Assembly: GCA_002633005.1 (NCBI GenBank)
Contig: NMRA01000242.1
Span: forward strand, 6,322-70,321
Length of the DNA stretch: 64,000 nucleotides
DNA from: Phoronis australis
Lineage: Eukaryota; Phoronida; Phoronidae
Direction of reading: 5' to 3'
Shown: piece after piece, positions 33,501 through 42,436 of the stretch
How the letters are laid out: every line of letters begins with the position of its first letter
How positions within the stretch are numbered: position 1 is the first letter of the stretch
Position numbers and translations under genes: made by a program
The notes under the pieces: model-generated
The model's input: the letters and a program-made list of their open reading frames with translations, nothing else
Databases searched by the model: none
Told to the model about the DNA's origin: nothing

Positions 33501-35613
33501 ATAAAATGAAAGTCACATGATTATAAAGGACAATGTACAAGCTTAGGGTTGAAAAATAACAGTCATGACGCTATTGGATGATTTGATAAATGACTTTGGG
33601 AAGATTGATAATTTCATTACGCTATTAAGCCACTTTCCATTAAAAATATGGCCTTAGATCACTTAGAACTATCTTGAAACTGGTCTCAACCTGCTCCTGC
33701 CTCAAACTGAAGGTGACTTCTGGCGTTTAGAAAGAACTGACCATACATTCAAAATTATCATCAGTTTCAACACTGTAGAAAACACCCTTCTCTCCCTACA
33801 GTGAACACTTAACACATTCACGAAAATGGTGATAATGTGAACAGTACTAAATTTGTTTTATCATGACAAGTCATTGTGTATGGGCTGAGCATGAAGTCCT
33901 CAACAAGCAACACCAGATGGCAGCAGAAGGTCAATGGCAGACAACAATGATAAGAAAGTGTTCAGTTTTGCTTTCAGTTTTGCTTTCAGTTGTAAGTAAA
34001 TTTTTTTGGGTACTTACTTTCATTCAAAATATGAAAAGTTTCCTTCAACCATCAGATTCCAGTTGTGATAACTTTGTTAATTTCATCATAACAAATTGAA
34101 TCCTTGGCTAAGCCCAGTTACCACGTGACAGACAACAATATATCAGTTATATTGATCAACAAAGTAGGAAAACAATAGCAGGTAACAATAACAGCCTAAA
34201 AAAGGTACATGCTGCAGGTATCAGGTGCCCAGCTAGAATTCCACCTATACCACAACCACACTGTCAAATGAGTCCAAGCACTATATTTTATCTGCTGCAA
34301 TAGCTGAACTTACAATACTTGAATCTTCCTCACCCGCAACCAGATGGCGCAGCATATCGATAACTAGGTCATGTTCCAACATGGTTACACTGAGATCCCC
34401 AATGTTCAACAAGGTGTACTGATTACTAAAAAATAAAAATTTAACAAAAATAAATTAAATCCTAGTACTGTATGCAAAAAAGTTTACATGACAACCAATA
34501 TTACTCGCTACACAAAAAGCAATAAAGTCTACATGACAACCAACCTGACTCGCCACAATTATTCTAATTTCATCTACTGAGAGTCAGACTGTCTCTTCAG
34601 TAAGAGATAACACACTTTCATTTTAGTAACTCCTTTTGAACACAAAGTCGTCATTAAGATAAAAATTGCATGCAGAGGTTTATGTTTTCCATTGCAGATG
34701 AAACGTGAAGAAATAATCATTGTGTTACATTAGTTCAATATGACAATGTTATGACACCAATCATGCGTGCACCCGGCCTAAAATGTAGGGGGACTCGAAT
34801 TTTCGACATGCGGACCTTTTACTGAAAGAAATCAACGAGGACTAAAACAAAAACAAAAAAACATGGCCACTAGGTTCAGGCCTGCGAATTGTGCATCCTC
34901 GCCGACTTCCCGTGGATTTTGTGGACTTTTGTCTCGTTTACTCGGACTTTTTATTTCACTGAGGCAAACCTTTTTGCCCAATTCACCAAATTAGCGTGAG
35001 CCCCCCGAGCCCCCCCCCCCCCTGGGTGCGCCCATGCCAATGCAGAAATACCGTAATCCCAGTTCCTTAACCAGTTCATCCTCTTCATCAAGGTTAGTAA
35101 ACTCATGGCTGCCATGTGAACCACCAGTTTTTAACCAAATTTTAGTGACATGGTCTTTAAGAAGTCGCACTTGACTCGGCTGGGAATGCTGTAAAACAAC
35201 CATCACATATTCATCATTTGTGGCAAATCAACCACTGACCAATTACAGATCACAAAAATTTCAAATTTTGCTAAAACAACTATGCTAAGTTTGACTGTGG
35301 CCATTTGAGTTTACAGGTACTTTAATTTTTTAAAAATTTGAGAAGCCAGGTTCAACATGTTTTTTATTTTTACCACACCTCTAAAAACTAACAATAGATA
35401 TATATATATAAATCAAACTAAACTATGATGAAAAACAGACAGAAACCGTGTTTACGTGCACGTCAACTTCATGTCTCAATCCATGATCTGTAACTCTCCA
35501 ACTGAAGTTAAGAATCAACTTACATCATTCATCTTGCATGCTTTCTGTTCTACACCATCTTTATCTCCCTCAACATGCCTCTTATGTCCTGATGGTGAAT
35601 TCATTGTCAACAT
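24430..35613 (-). CDS. IL-1/IL-18-family-like cytokine precursor, 8 exons, 321 aa
   Basis: Spliced CDS on the minus strand: 35613-35524, 35188-35052, 34425-34314, 29173-29119, 28724-28533, 28037-27907, 26880-26775, 24572-24430. The sum is 966 nt, or 321 residues plus TAA. Every intron is GT-AG and the frame holds at all seven junctions. The first ATG has an in-frame TGA five codons upstream. No signal peptide is seen, which fits leaderless IL-1-type cytokines. Residues 1 to about 135 are charged and look like a propeptide. Residues about 163-321 read as a beta-trefoil: LYLYANKKEVRLL (227-239), then a Lys/Asn-rich loop, FRISKF (257-262), FFES (267-270) and GYFMACD (275-281). From memory, human IL-18 has FESSSYEGYFLAC at the equivalent place, and IL-1Ra/IL-1beta have the same order RLxL, FxF, FES, then a closing FxVQ/FxFQ strand (here IQFDVQEV, 306-313). 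The expected role is a secreted or alarmin cytokine. FGF is the main alternative beta-trefoil, but the FES block argues against it. Confidence 0.83.
25666..26289. mobile_element. inverted-repeat-bounded fragment with Penelope-like GIY-YIG end
   Basis: Arms 25666-25744 and 26211-26289 are inverted copies with about one mismatch in 79 bp. Between them an open frame (ends at 25991) reads GAIQDHFLQYHARKITRQEI, then VENTSIRYVEQDMLRLKVLE and SLLIAFEKPVLNEQ. This resembles the end of the reverse-transcriptase polyprotein GIY-YIG region of Penelope-like elements (RR/RL-x2-EAL-I-x4-P-x-LN). It lies in intron 7 of the IL-1-like gene, on the opposite strand. Confidence 0.6.
26630..26735. repeat. G-rich minisatellite (GGGTCGTGGGTCAAGG)
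   Basis: Imperfect repeats of GTGGGTCxxGGGxx in intron 7 of the IL-1-like gene, about 40 bp from the exon 7 donor. Confidence 0.7.
26775..26880 (-). CDS. IL-1-like gene, exon 7 (residues 240-274 plus split Gly275)
   Basis: The acceptor is ATTTTCAG and the donor GTATTT, phase 1 (G|GT gives Gly275). Encodes SGINLNNLKKQKPMLFRIS and the hallmark FFES (267-270). A conserved-looking exon of this content is unlikely to be a chance ORF, because the reading continues in exon 8 directly into GYFMAC. Confidence 0.82.
27470..27870. repeat. pyrimidine-rich tract with CATTCCCTCC repeats
   Basis: About 400 bp dominated by C and T on the plus strand (ACTCCTCCCCTTCC, CCATACCTATTCCTCTTCCC units). It ends in a CATTCCCTCCCT array beside exon 6 of the IL-1-like gene. 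On the transcribed strand it is purine-rich and lies just after the exon 6 donor. Confidence 0.7.
27907..28037 (-). CDS. IL-1-like gene, exon 6 (residues 197-239)
   Basis: The acceptor is GATTGCAG and the donor GTAAGT, phase 0. Encodes alternating beta-strand-like sequence: VFYQHNY, AFLNSVAAF, NNLYLYANKKEVRLL. The last block corresponds to the conserved LYLSC...LQL strand pair of IL-1-family proteins. Confidence 0.8.
28533..28724 (-). CDS. IL-1-like gene, exon 5 (residues 133-195 plus split Phe196)
   Basis: The acceptor is CTTTTTCAG and the donor GTAAGT, phase 1. Begins SESD|Q, reminiscent of the LESD|Y caspase-1 site of human IL-18. Then come a first predicted strand (IYIRVET), an acidic linker, and CPEVRIF-SNGKAFKW, which looks like the start of the beta-trefoil. 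Confidence 0.78.
28820..29085. repeat. roughly 51-bp tandem repeat filling intron 4 of the IL-1-like gene
   Basis: Five imperfect units of CATCTxTGTCAAGCACAGCA, then GGCAGTGTGCAAAATGTGGC. They occupy most of the 394-bp intron 28725-29118. Open frames here are repeat by-products. Confidence 0.8.
29119..29173 (-). CDS. IL-1-like gene, exon 4 (residues 114-131 plus split Asp132)
   Basis: A short 55-nt exon with acceptor CTGTTTTCAG and donor GTAAGA, phase 1 (G|AT gives Asp132). Encodes TVKKTNSVVKITIKELSY. It ends in the LSYD|S tetrapeptide, a candidate caspase-type cleavage site. It is separated from exon 3 by a 5.1 kb intron full of repeats, so a skipped exon in between is possible, although the frame is kept without one. 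Confidence 0.66.
30041..30298. mobile_element. palindromic (foldback) short element in intron 3 of the IL-1-like gene
   Basis: Arms of about 105 bp: TTAAAGTTAAAAGTGGTCTG, then CTGGATTACC at the left and the near-complement GGTAATCCAGCAGACCAG, then TTTTAACTTTAA at the right. The arms continue inward (GATGAGTTGC and GCAACTCATC). Non-coding. Confidence 0.75.
31030..31215. repeat. 15-16 bp minisatellite (TTCTATGTGTCCCGG)
   Basis: Degenerate tandem units in intron 3 of the IL-1-like gene. Shares the core CTATGTGTCC with the array at 33058, which runs in the opposite orientation. Confidence 0.75.
31945..33020 (+). repeat. dispersed repeat family (GTGGGCGCAT/GCCACTAG modules), copy in intron 3
   Basis: Starts with AGAGCAACGCGGAGCGTTGA, then AATGCGCCCAC. 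It runs through five roughly 130-bp modules, each with GCCACTAGxxGGC and a conserved CAAATTTCATGAAAATCCGT or CCAATTTTCACAATCATCC block. It ends with a CGGACGGACGG run and CATATAAATATGTGGGCGCA. Open frames across it are by-products. Confidence 0.75.
33058..33415. repeat. 16-bp minisatellite (CACAGGACACATAGAC), about 22 units
   Basis: Highly regular 16-bp tandem array. Because 16 is not a multiple of 3, long Cys/Leu/Val-rich frames open in all three minus-strand frames. They are not genes. Confidence 0.92.
34314..34425 (-). CDS. IL-1-like gene, exon 3 (residues 77-113)
   Basis: The acceptor is a T-rich TTTTTTAG. The donor is GTAAGT, phase 0. Encodes an amphipathic stretch rich in Leu and Asp (LSVTMLEHDLVIDMLRHL) ending in GEEDSSI. 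No known domain was recognised here. Confidence 0.72.
34762..35036. mobile_element. short TIR element (CATGCGCGCACC family), copy 4, beside a splice donor
   Basis: Starts CATGCGTGCACCCGG, ends CTGGGTGCGCCCATG, flanked by CCAAT on both sides. 275 bp. Its right end lies 15 bp inside intron 2 of the IL-1-like gene. Confidence 0.8.
35052..35188 (-). CDS. IL-1-like gene, exon 2 (residues 31-75 plus split Arg76)
   Basis: The acceptor is a TTTTACAG tract. The donor is a weaker GTATTT, phase 2 (CG|T gives Arg76). Encodes propeptide sequence including KIWLKTGG and an acidic DEEDE stretch at residues 65-69. A short transposable element begins 15 bp inside the following intron. Confidence 0.72.
35524..35613 (-). 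CDS. IL-1-like gene, coding exon 1 (residues 1-30)
   Basis: Starts at the ATG at 35613-35611, with a second in-frame Met at residue 4. An in-frame TGA five codons upstream limits extension. Encodes a hydrophilic Lys/Asp/Glu-rich N-terminus with no hydrophobic signal segment. The donor is GTAAGT, phase 0. An additional 5' untranslated exon cannot be excluded. Confidence 0.68.
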
Positions 35614-36054
35614 TGACAAGAACCTTCAACAGATGAAAACACAATAGTGATGTATAAAATACTCTATACAAACACGACAATTTACACATTTTAAGTAGTA
35701 TGCATAAACACAATGTTAAAACACCCACAGCAACAATTTAGCGACACAAATTCTACAGTACTTATTTTTTGCAGAACCCATTATAGCAAAAATCTCGGAA
35801 ACAATGAAGTTTAATCAAAATCTTTAGAGGCACGGTGCTAAAATATCCAATAAATATGGCGCAAACAGTGTAAAAATGGCCAGTTGCCGAGTTGGGCAAC
35901 AAAGCAAAGGACTGTTTCAAAAAAGTTTAACTACGGGAGTATTTGTTCAAGCGAGGACAAGTTAAAGACATTAATGCATTATGCACAAAAGTACTCATAG
36001 CACCGTGACTTTGATGGTCTAATCAGTTTCCCATAATTCACTAAAAAGTACCTG

Positions 36055-36352
36055 TGCATGAAGGGCCTATGCGATGGCCGCTGTCTCTACTGCTACTTAA
36101 GATGGTGGGGTGGCACTCTCTTTATCAATCAGCTACTATACAACTCTCATAAAAAGGATAAATAAGAATAACATGTGGTGACTATGAGATCAGTATACTT
36201 ATTACTTCAAAGTCCTTCTGGTGTATTAGTAAAGTGTCTGTGAAGTGACTCCGAACTAAAATGGCTCAGAAAAAAGGACACCGACTGCAAAATGCCACCA
36301 TCTCTACTTAGCAGTAGAGACAGCTGTACTCCCGTAGGGCCTTCATATGCCA
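36055..36352. mobile_element. short inverted-repeat element upstream of the IL-1-like gene
   Basis: Left arm (about 36055-36113) contains GCTGTCTCTACTGCTACTTA, then GATGGTGG. The right arm (about 36293-36352) is its imperfect complement. It lies about 440 bp upstream of the presumed start codon of the IL-1-like gene. Confidence 0.65.
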
Positions 36353-36533
36353 GAAGCTTTTCAGAGAATTATGCCACACACTGATTAAACCAATAAAGTC
36401 ACATTGCTGTAAGTAGCTTTTGTGCATAAAGGGACACCTTTGGAGGCCGTTGATGTCTAATTCCTTCCACAACTCTAACAAATACTCCCGTAATCAAACT
36501 TTTCTTTCGAGCCAGGCTGGTTGGTGGACTACA

Positions 36534-38056
36534 GTGGCTGTAAAAGGACAGCACGGCAACTTTTTTCTCCATGCTAACTCTATCAATGGACTTACTAACT
36601 CTAACAATAGACTTACTAACTCAGTCGATAGACTTATTATTTGTCGATAGACTTATTAACTCTATCGATAAACTTACTATTTCTATTGATAGAGTATTCA
36701 ATGGTTTAAAAGTTCGTTCTGGATTGTCAGTAAAGACAAACCTGACCTAGTTTTCAGATCCCGTCATTGCTAATACGTTTGCAATATTGTCTAAAATCAT
36801 GGTTCTTAGATCACTGCACTGCTGGTTTCAAGTTTGACAGTATGTTGGCCTTTGCTGTGGCTTAGGAACTCATATGTAGGCATGGAACAGACTGGTGAAC
36901 TGTTGAAACTGTTTTTGTAATTTAGTAGACAAGCTTTTTGTAATGTATAAGTTGATTTGTTGTGTTGCATATACAAGGATTTTTTAGTTCAAAGTACATA
37001 CTGAGAGTGGCGCTAACTGTAAGCAAGATAGGTGTGAGATGGATTTAAGTCTTTCTTTTTTGTTTCAATAAAACTGGAATTAAATGAGTTGTATATATGT
37101 ATGAGGATTTTCAGTTCAAAGTACAGAGTGCGGTGGTAACTGTAAGCAAGATATATTGTATACGTGTGAGACGGTTTTCAAGAGTCGAAGATTCTTCACT
37201 TCAGAAGGTTAGACCTATTGGCAATAGCTTCTATTTTTGAAGGCGTGCTGACCATTGTTTCAAAGTGCTATGTTTTAACCGTCTGTTTATCGCATGTTTT
37301 GTGCAAGCACCCTTGGGACACTGACTGTCTTGTGGGCCTCAAACCATAATACGTATCTTGAACATACGTCAATACAGACATTAATTCAAATGTCATATAG
37401 CTTTAACTCGTCGTAAGAGTTCATGTGCCAAACGACATTCGGACCTCAGACTCCATACCTCGTCCGAACTAGCCATTTCAACGTCTGGCTTCAACTCATG
37501 AAGCTTCAATGACAGTTAACAACTGCCGAATTGTCTCTCGACGTGGTACAGTTAAACCATTTGCTGAAGCACTTCTGATACATAAATCTATAACCGTGCA
37601 TCTGACCTGATCCCGCGGCTTGTTCTTCAACAAAACGATCTACTTCATCAAAATCTGGCATATTTTTCCGGCGCCGAAAGTCACCAAAACACGTCGCAAT
37701 TCCCTTGTGCTTAGTGACGCTCCAAAAGTAAGCATGAATACCTTTATTGTTTCATCTTGAGTCAGTCCTAGCTTGAAAAAATCGACAAGAATCAAAAGAT
37801 GCTTGTTTCCGTCCTTCATTTTTATTGAAACCGAGGTAACAACCTCGATGTAACTGCAACGATAGAGTTAGTCTATCAATAGACGTATTAACTGTTTCGA
37901 TACAATTATTAACACTATCGATAGAGTTACTAAGCCAATCGATAGAGTTAATAAGTCTATCGATAGAGCTAGTAAGTCCACAGAGTTAGTAAGCCTATTA
38001 TCGACAGACTCGCATTAACAAAAGGAGAAAAAGTTGTGTCGTCCTTTTACAGCCAC
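36534..38056. mobile_element. 1.5-kb element with minisatellite-bearing TIRs (ATCGATAGAC repeats)
   Basis: Outer ends GTGGCTGTAAAAGGAC (36534) and GTCCTTTTACAGCCAC (38041-38056) are exact complements. Just inside each end lies an array of about 20-24 bp units built on CTATCGATAGA with ACTAACT or TTATTAACT linkers (36575-36695 and 37860-38015), in opposite orientation. The 1.1 kb core has no recognised coding region. Confidence 0.75.
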
Positions 38057-39399
38057 CAGCGGACTGTTTCTTACTTAGTAATCACTATCTATATTTAGTT
38101 GTTTTATCATACAACGTATGTGAAATTTACCTCTTACAACTATCAGGCGTCGTCACAATGCCAACAGTGAGAGTTTCTTTGTAAACCGCGGTCTACGACG
38201 GACGTCACTTGCATGAACCCGGAAGTGTAAAGTGACTGTGCCCCTTTCAGTACCTCAGTGCTTCCGGCTCGTATTGAAATTCGGCCCAAATCGGAATATT
38301 CCGATACGGGCCGTTCCCGTCTGGAATTCCAATGGGCGGCCCGTGTGGAATATATTTAAAACGATAAATTGAATACAAAACTTTATAATTAGTTATTATT
38401 TCATAAAATCGAGGTTCCCTTTCATAGTATTAATATAATACAAATACATACAACGTCGTGTTGCTATTAAATCTTCAATCGTTGTACTAGGTTGACCGGG
38501 GGCGAGTCTCCTACTAAATTCCAAATGATCAGCTATTATGAGTTGCAGGAGTTCAAGGCAAATAATTTTGAAAATTTAGCTTCTAATAGAACATTTTCGA
38601 CGAATTTGAATATTGCTTTATACGAAAAGACCAGGTTAAAATATGCTGTTACGTTTCCACGTATTTTCTACCAACGGGCCTCTTAGTCGGCGCCGATTCC
38701 AATAAGGCTACGACACGGCATGGGAGCCGGCTCGTCCGCAGTACTGGAATTTGGGCAAGTGTTCAGACATTGGGACGTTTATTCCGAAAATTGCAAGAGA
38801 TGCAAATTGGTCCTGAGATACAACGTCTTTGACAAAAGCGCCAAGTTTGAAGTAGGCTGTCTATGATGAACGGGTCAAATACATAGTTGCGCTTGTAACT
38901 CTTTTGAATGGACATGACAACGTGAGGACCTTAGTGTCAAGCAGCAAAACGAGACGTTGACATCGTAGACTGAGTCTTACAAGCTCAATGACACAGCAAG
39001 CATTAATTGAGAACAAACATCGAAGATGTCTGGGTAGTTCCAACTTGAAGACCGCGCAAACCATTTGATCCGATATTACTCGGCAGTCCACTGAGACAAC
39101 AGAAGCTAACGTGCCTCAAGAGACACCCAAGTAATAAATCATAATTCTACACAGTTTGTACACAATCTCGATTTTCTGACATACTTTTTTTCTTTGATGC
39201 TTGTGTGCAATGTAAACGAAACAGACTTATTAGTTTTCGGACATGCCAAATAGTATACCCGGCCGAGTAAAGGAAGTAATGACGGCACAGGGTCTACGAT
39301 CGAGCGCACAGAAACTGATTCTTATCTAGTAGCTTCATAACCGAAATCTATTTCACGTAATGCTTAGTTAAATTTGTACTCAATACTTGTTTCTTCCAG
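38057..39399. other. intergenic between two transposon remnants
   Basis: No recognised gene. The minus-strand frame at 38861-39091 has no domain. This may include decayed 5' parts of the hAT remnant that follows. Confidence 0.5.
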
Positions 39400-39930
39400 T
39401 GAGTACTACAGAAGAACAGTGTGTAGACAACCTCTCACATCAGTTGACCACCCGGTTTTCGAAAGACAACAGGCAGGTGGAAGCTGTCATGTCTTGTGCC
39501 ATTAGTGGTTAGCAGGATGAAGGATGTAGACTTAGGCTCACTGGAGGATAGGCTGCATTTCTGGGATACAGACTTGCCACCACCAGATTTGAAGGTGACT
39601 GACTATCCGTTCTGACTATCCGCGTTCTGAGCAACACGTTTTGTCTTCTGTTAAATTTCCAATTGCCCTATGTCAGAGAAGCATAAAAAGTAGAATATCT
39701 TTTGCTCTCATTTCAGCAATAACTGCGACGCTGGCGGTCCTTCTGGAATGCTCAAAATCGAGAGGAATTCCCAGATAACTTGCGTTCCACACTCAAGCAC
39801 GCAGACGGTGACCTCATCTTCCCAAACGTCAGGGAGCTGTTATTGATAGAATGTCTATTCCCTATTGGACATGGGCTCTGCAGCATTGAAAAAAGTGGGG
39901 CTGTAGCCCCCCCCCCCCCCCCCCCCCCCC
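39400..39930 (+). pseudogene. hAT-type transposase C-terminal remnant (THAP0/52-kDa-repressor-like)
   Basis: Pieces in several frames match the order of a hAT C-terminus: EYYRRTV at 39401, then after a frameshift DNLSHQLTTRFSKDNRQ, then MKDVDLGSLEDRLHFWDTDL with PPPDLK at 39518-39595, then RRWRSFWNAQNREEFPDNLR and DLIFPNVRELLLIECLFPIG (about 39728-39870). YYRRT, a W...LP..P...RW linker and FPN-x3-LL-x5-LP are recalled hallmarks of this family. Broken by frameshift(s) and by the gap. The stretch 39595-39720 could be an intron or decayed sequence. Confidence 0.62.
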
Positions 39931-39933
39931 CCC

Positions 39934-40397
39934 NNNNNNNNNNNNNNNNNNNNNNNNNNNNNNNNNNNNNNNNNNNNNNNNNNNNNNNNNNNNNNNNNNN
40001 NNNNNNNNNNNNNNNNNNNNNNNNNNNNNNNNNNNNNNNNNNNNNNNNNNNNNNNNNNNNNNNNNNNNNNNNNNNNNNNNNNNNNNNNNNNNNNNNNNNN
40101 NNNNNNNNNNNNNNNNNNNNNNNNNNNNNNNNNNNNNNNNNNNNNNNNNNNNNNNNNNNNNNNNNNNNNNNNNNNNNNNNNNNNNNNNNNNNNNNNNNNN
40201 NNNNNNNNNNNNNNNNNNNNNNNNNNNNNNNNNNNNNNNNNNNNNNNNNNNNNNNNNNNNNNNNNNNNNNNNNNNNNNNNNNNNNNNNNNNNNNNNNNNN
40301 NNNNNNNNNNNNNNNNNNNNNNNNNNNNNNNNNNNNNNNNNNNNNNNNNNNNNNNNNNNNNNNNNNNNNNNNNNNNNNNNNNNNNNNNNNNNNNNNN
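39934..40397. other. assembly gap (464 N) after a poly-C run
   Basis: A run of N preceded by about 25 C residues, probably a sequencing stop. Confidence 0.99.
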
Positions 40398-42391
40398 TTG
40401 GCTGCCGCAAAAAAATAAAACAGCAAGAGCGTAGGGAAATGTTGAGTTTATTAATTAACCCCGGTAATTAAAATTGTACGGCTGAAACAAGATTTAAATG
40501 TGTACAGTTTTAGTGTTTGGGGGGGGCTCAGATCCAATTTCAAGTGTCACGGCGCAATCGTGACGGAACTATTGCTAAGTATAGGCTCTCCCGCGTTATC
40601 TCAGGCGACCGGCAGTGTCGCTGGGCACTACGACTCCCTTTCCGTCGTCTGCTCCACTGTGCAATGAAGAAAATTACTTCATTTTTTTAAAAAAATGGAA
40701 TCTTTGTGATGGTGAAAAAACAGAAGCTGCTGGTAAGATGTCAATTTTAATCGAAGCCTTAGTGAATCACTCAGAAACTCATAATTCTCTCTTTGTCAAA
40801 CCTTAACTTAAGACGATTTCCAAAGCAATCGCGTCATTATTGCCAACACAAAAAACGGATTTGGTCTTTTGGGCAATTGAAGACTAGCAGGAAAAAAAAA
40901 ACCAAGTACGGTTTTCGATTTTTAAAAATCGATTAACTAATAATCTAAAAACTGCAACCATTGGGTACGATTGAAGATAAACTACCGCACGTATTGATAT
41001 TCTTGGTGGATATACAAACGCTGATCAGAGTTAACAATATCACATGGATTCATTTTTTTAATATTCTTTCAATCTCGTTTTACCAGATTTTTGACCAGGA
41101 AAACAGTTGTACTTAACTTGTGCCCACTTTTCATTTTTATTACTGACAAAGAGCTAGAATAGTTATATAGTCTGTGCCACCGAAATTGTCCAGAGATTCC
41201 AAATCTTCAGTTTGATTATCACAATATTTGCACTTCTGTATATATTTTATGATTTGAGTTCTAATAAAGATTAAACTTTAATGACTCGTGAAATGTTTAG
41301 TGTACCTGTAATGTGGTAAGTTGATTGGTTCCCAATGAATTTAACTAATTAAGTTTAGCTGGCGATCAAAATCTACCACTGTTTCGGTACTTCAAGTTTG
41401 ATGAAAAGTTATCAGCCCGTTCCCGGTAAGAAAAAAAAAAACAAGTGGGCAGAAGCATTAAAAATTAAATAAAAAAACCAACATGAAACTTATCGTTCCT
41501 TTGGGAAGTGGCCCTTTGTGAAGATAAACACAAGTTAACCTTTTTAGTCATTTTGTAATATCTATAATGTACCAAGACAAAACTACTCTCCAGAGTTGCA
41601 AGCTTTAACTCTGCAAATGTCAGAGAAAGCCAAATTGGGGGTACTAACAACAACCATTGTTGAGACAGTAATGCTAGCAATTACCTAGTTTTTTACTTCA
41701 ATAGCTCAGATCTACATCAATACACAGGGCGCCCTGAATAGGCATTGTAAAAGTTGTTTGGGGCTTGGGGAATCCGAGAGCCGTCACCAGTGCAAGCGAG
41801 AAATTCTCCATATGACCAAAGAGATAAATATAGTCCACATATAGCTCAATGGGTCCGAAGTTGGAAGTCTAAAATGCTCTTAATGCCAGCGTGTCTTTCA
41901 GTGGTTGGACCTGGACAACGGGCCGCGTAATCGGCTTTCTCGTATTTTCATTTCATAAGCACTTCGTTGACGTCATAGAATGATCTTATGATTCTATTTT
42001 GGTCTCGGTGTTACTAAAAATAGGCCACAAACAGTGAGTCACTTTGCGACACCAGATGTCGTCAGAACTCAGAAATACTTCATTTTCATGTTTTATGTAT
42101 TTACTCTCACGGGTTAGTTTACTACAACTCATTTTTTTACAGATTGCATGGAATAAAAAATACGTCTGTTATTCTCTTACCGGCATGTAAACTTCTAATT
42201 TTGTCAACGTTCAAGCGTTGCAACGGGTACCTGGTACAACGGTAACATTTGTTTGTGGTCCTCTACTGACGTCAATTACAAAACAAACTTTCTGAATTGG
42301 ACGTGCGATCGGCTCCGAAAATTTACAAACTGTTGGACAAAGCTCGAAGAAGTTGGAATTTCGTGTGTAGCATCGGCCCGAGAGTATCACC
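40398..42391. other. upstream region and presumed 5' UTR/promoter of the vault/SPFH-like gene
   Basis: No coding exon recognised. The start codon at 42392 has no TATA box at a convincing distance. A 5' untranslated exon may lie here. Confidence 0.45.
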
Positions 42392-42436
42392 ATGCCTCGT
42401 CAGTTTGGTTTTGTGACCCTGGATGTTGGAGAAAAG
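42392..42436 (+). CDS. vault/SPFH-like gene, coding exon 1 (residues 1-15)
   Basis: MPRQFGFVTLDVGEK, then donor GTTAGT, phase 0. It joins exon 2 to give the continuous motif VGEKAIVYDREGR, the main evidence that this ATG is right. A 1.3 kb foldback element starts only 92 bp into the intron. Confidence 0.75.

Noticed and set aside
24430-35613. FGF-family identity for the beta-trefoil gene
   Set aside because: FGFs share the fold, and GYFMACDQNGKVF is superficially FGF-like. The upstream FES, the exon-encoded closing FDVQEV strand, the leaderless N-terminus and the long acidic propeptide fit IL-1/IL-18 better. Kept as the main alternative to test.
39752-40426. Frames of 182-224 codons on both strands across 39.8-40.4 kb
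   Set aside because: They span the run of N and a poly-C/poly-G stretch. Only the flanking hAT piece on the plus strand is meaningful.
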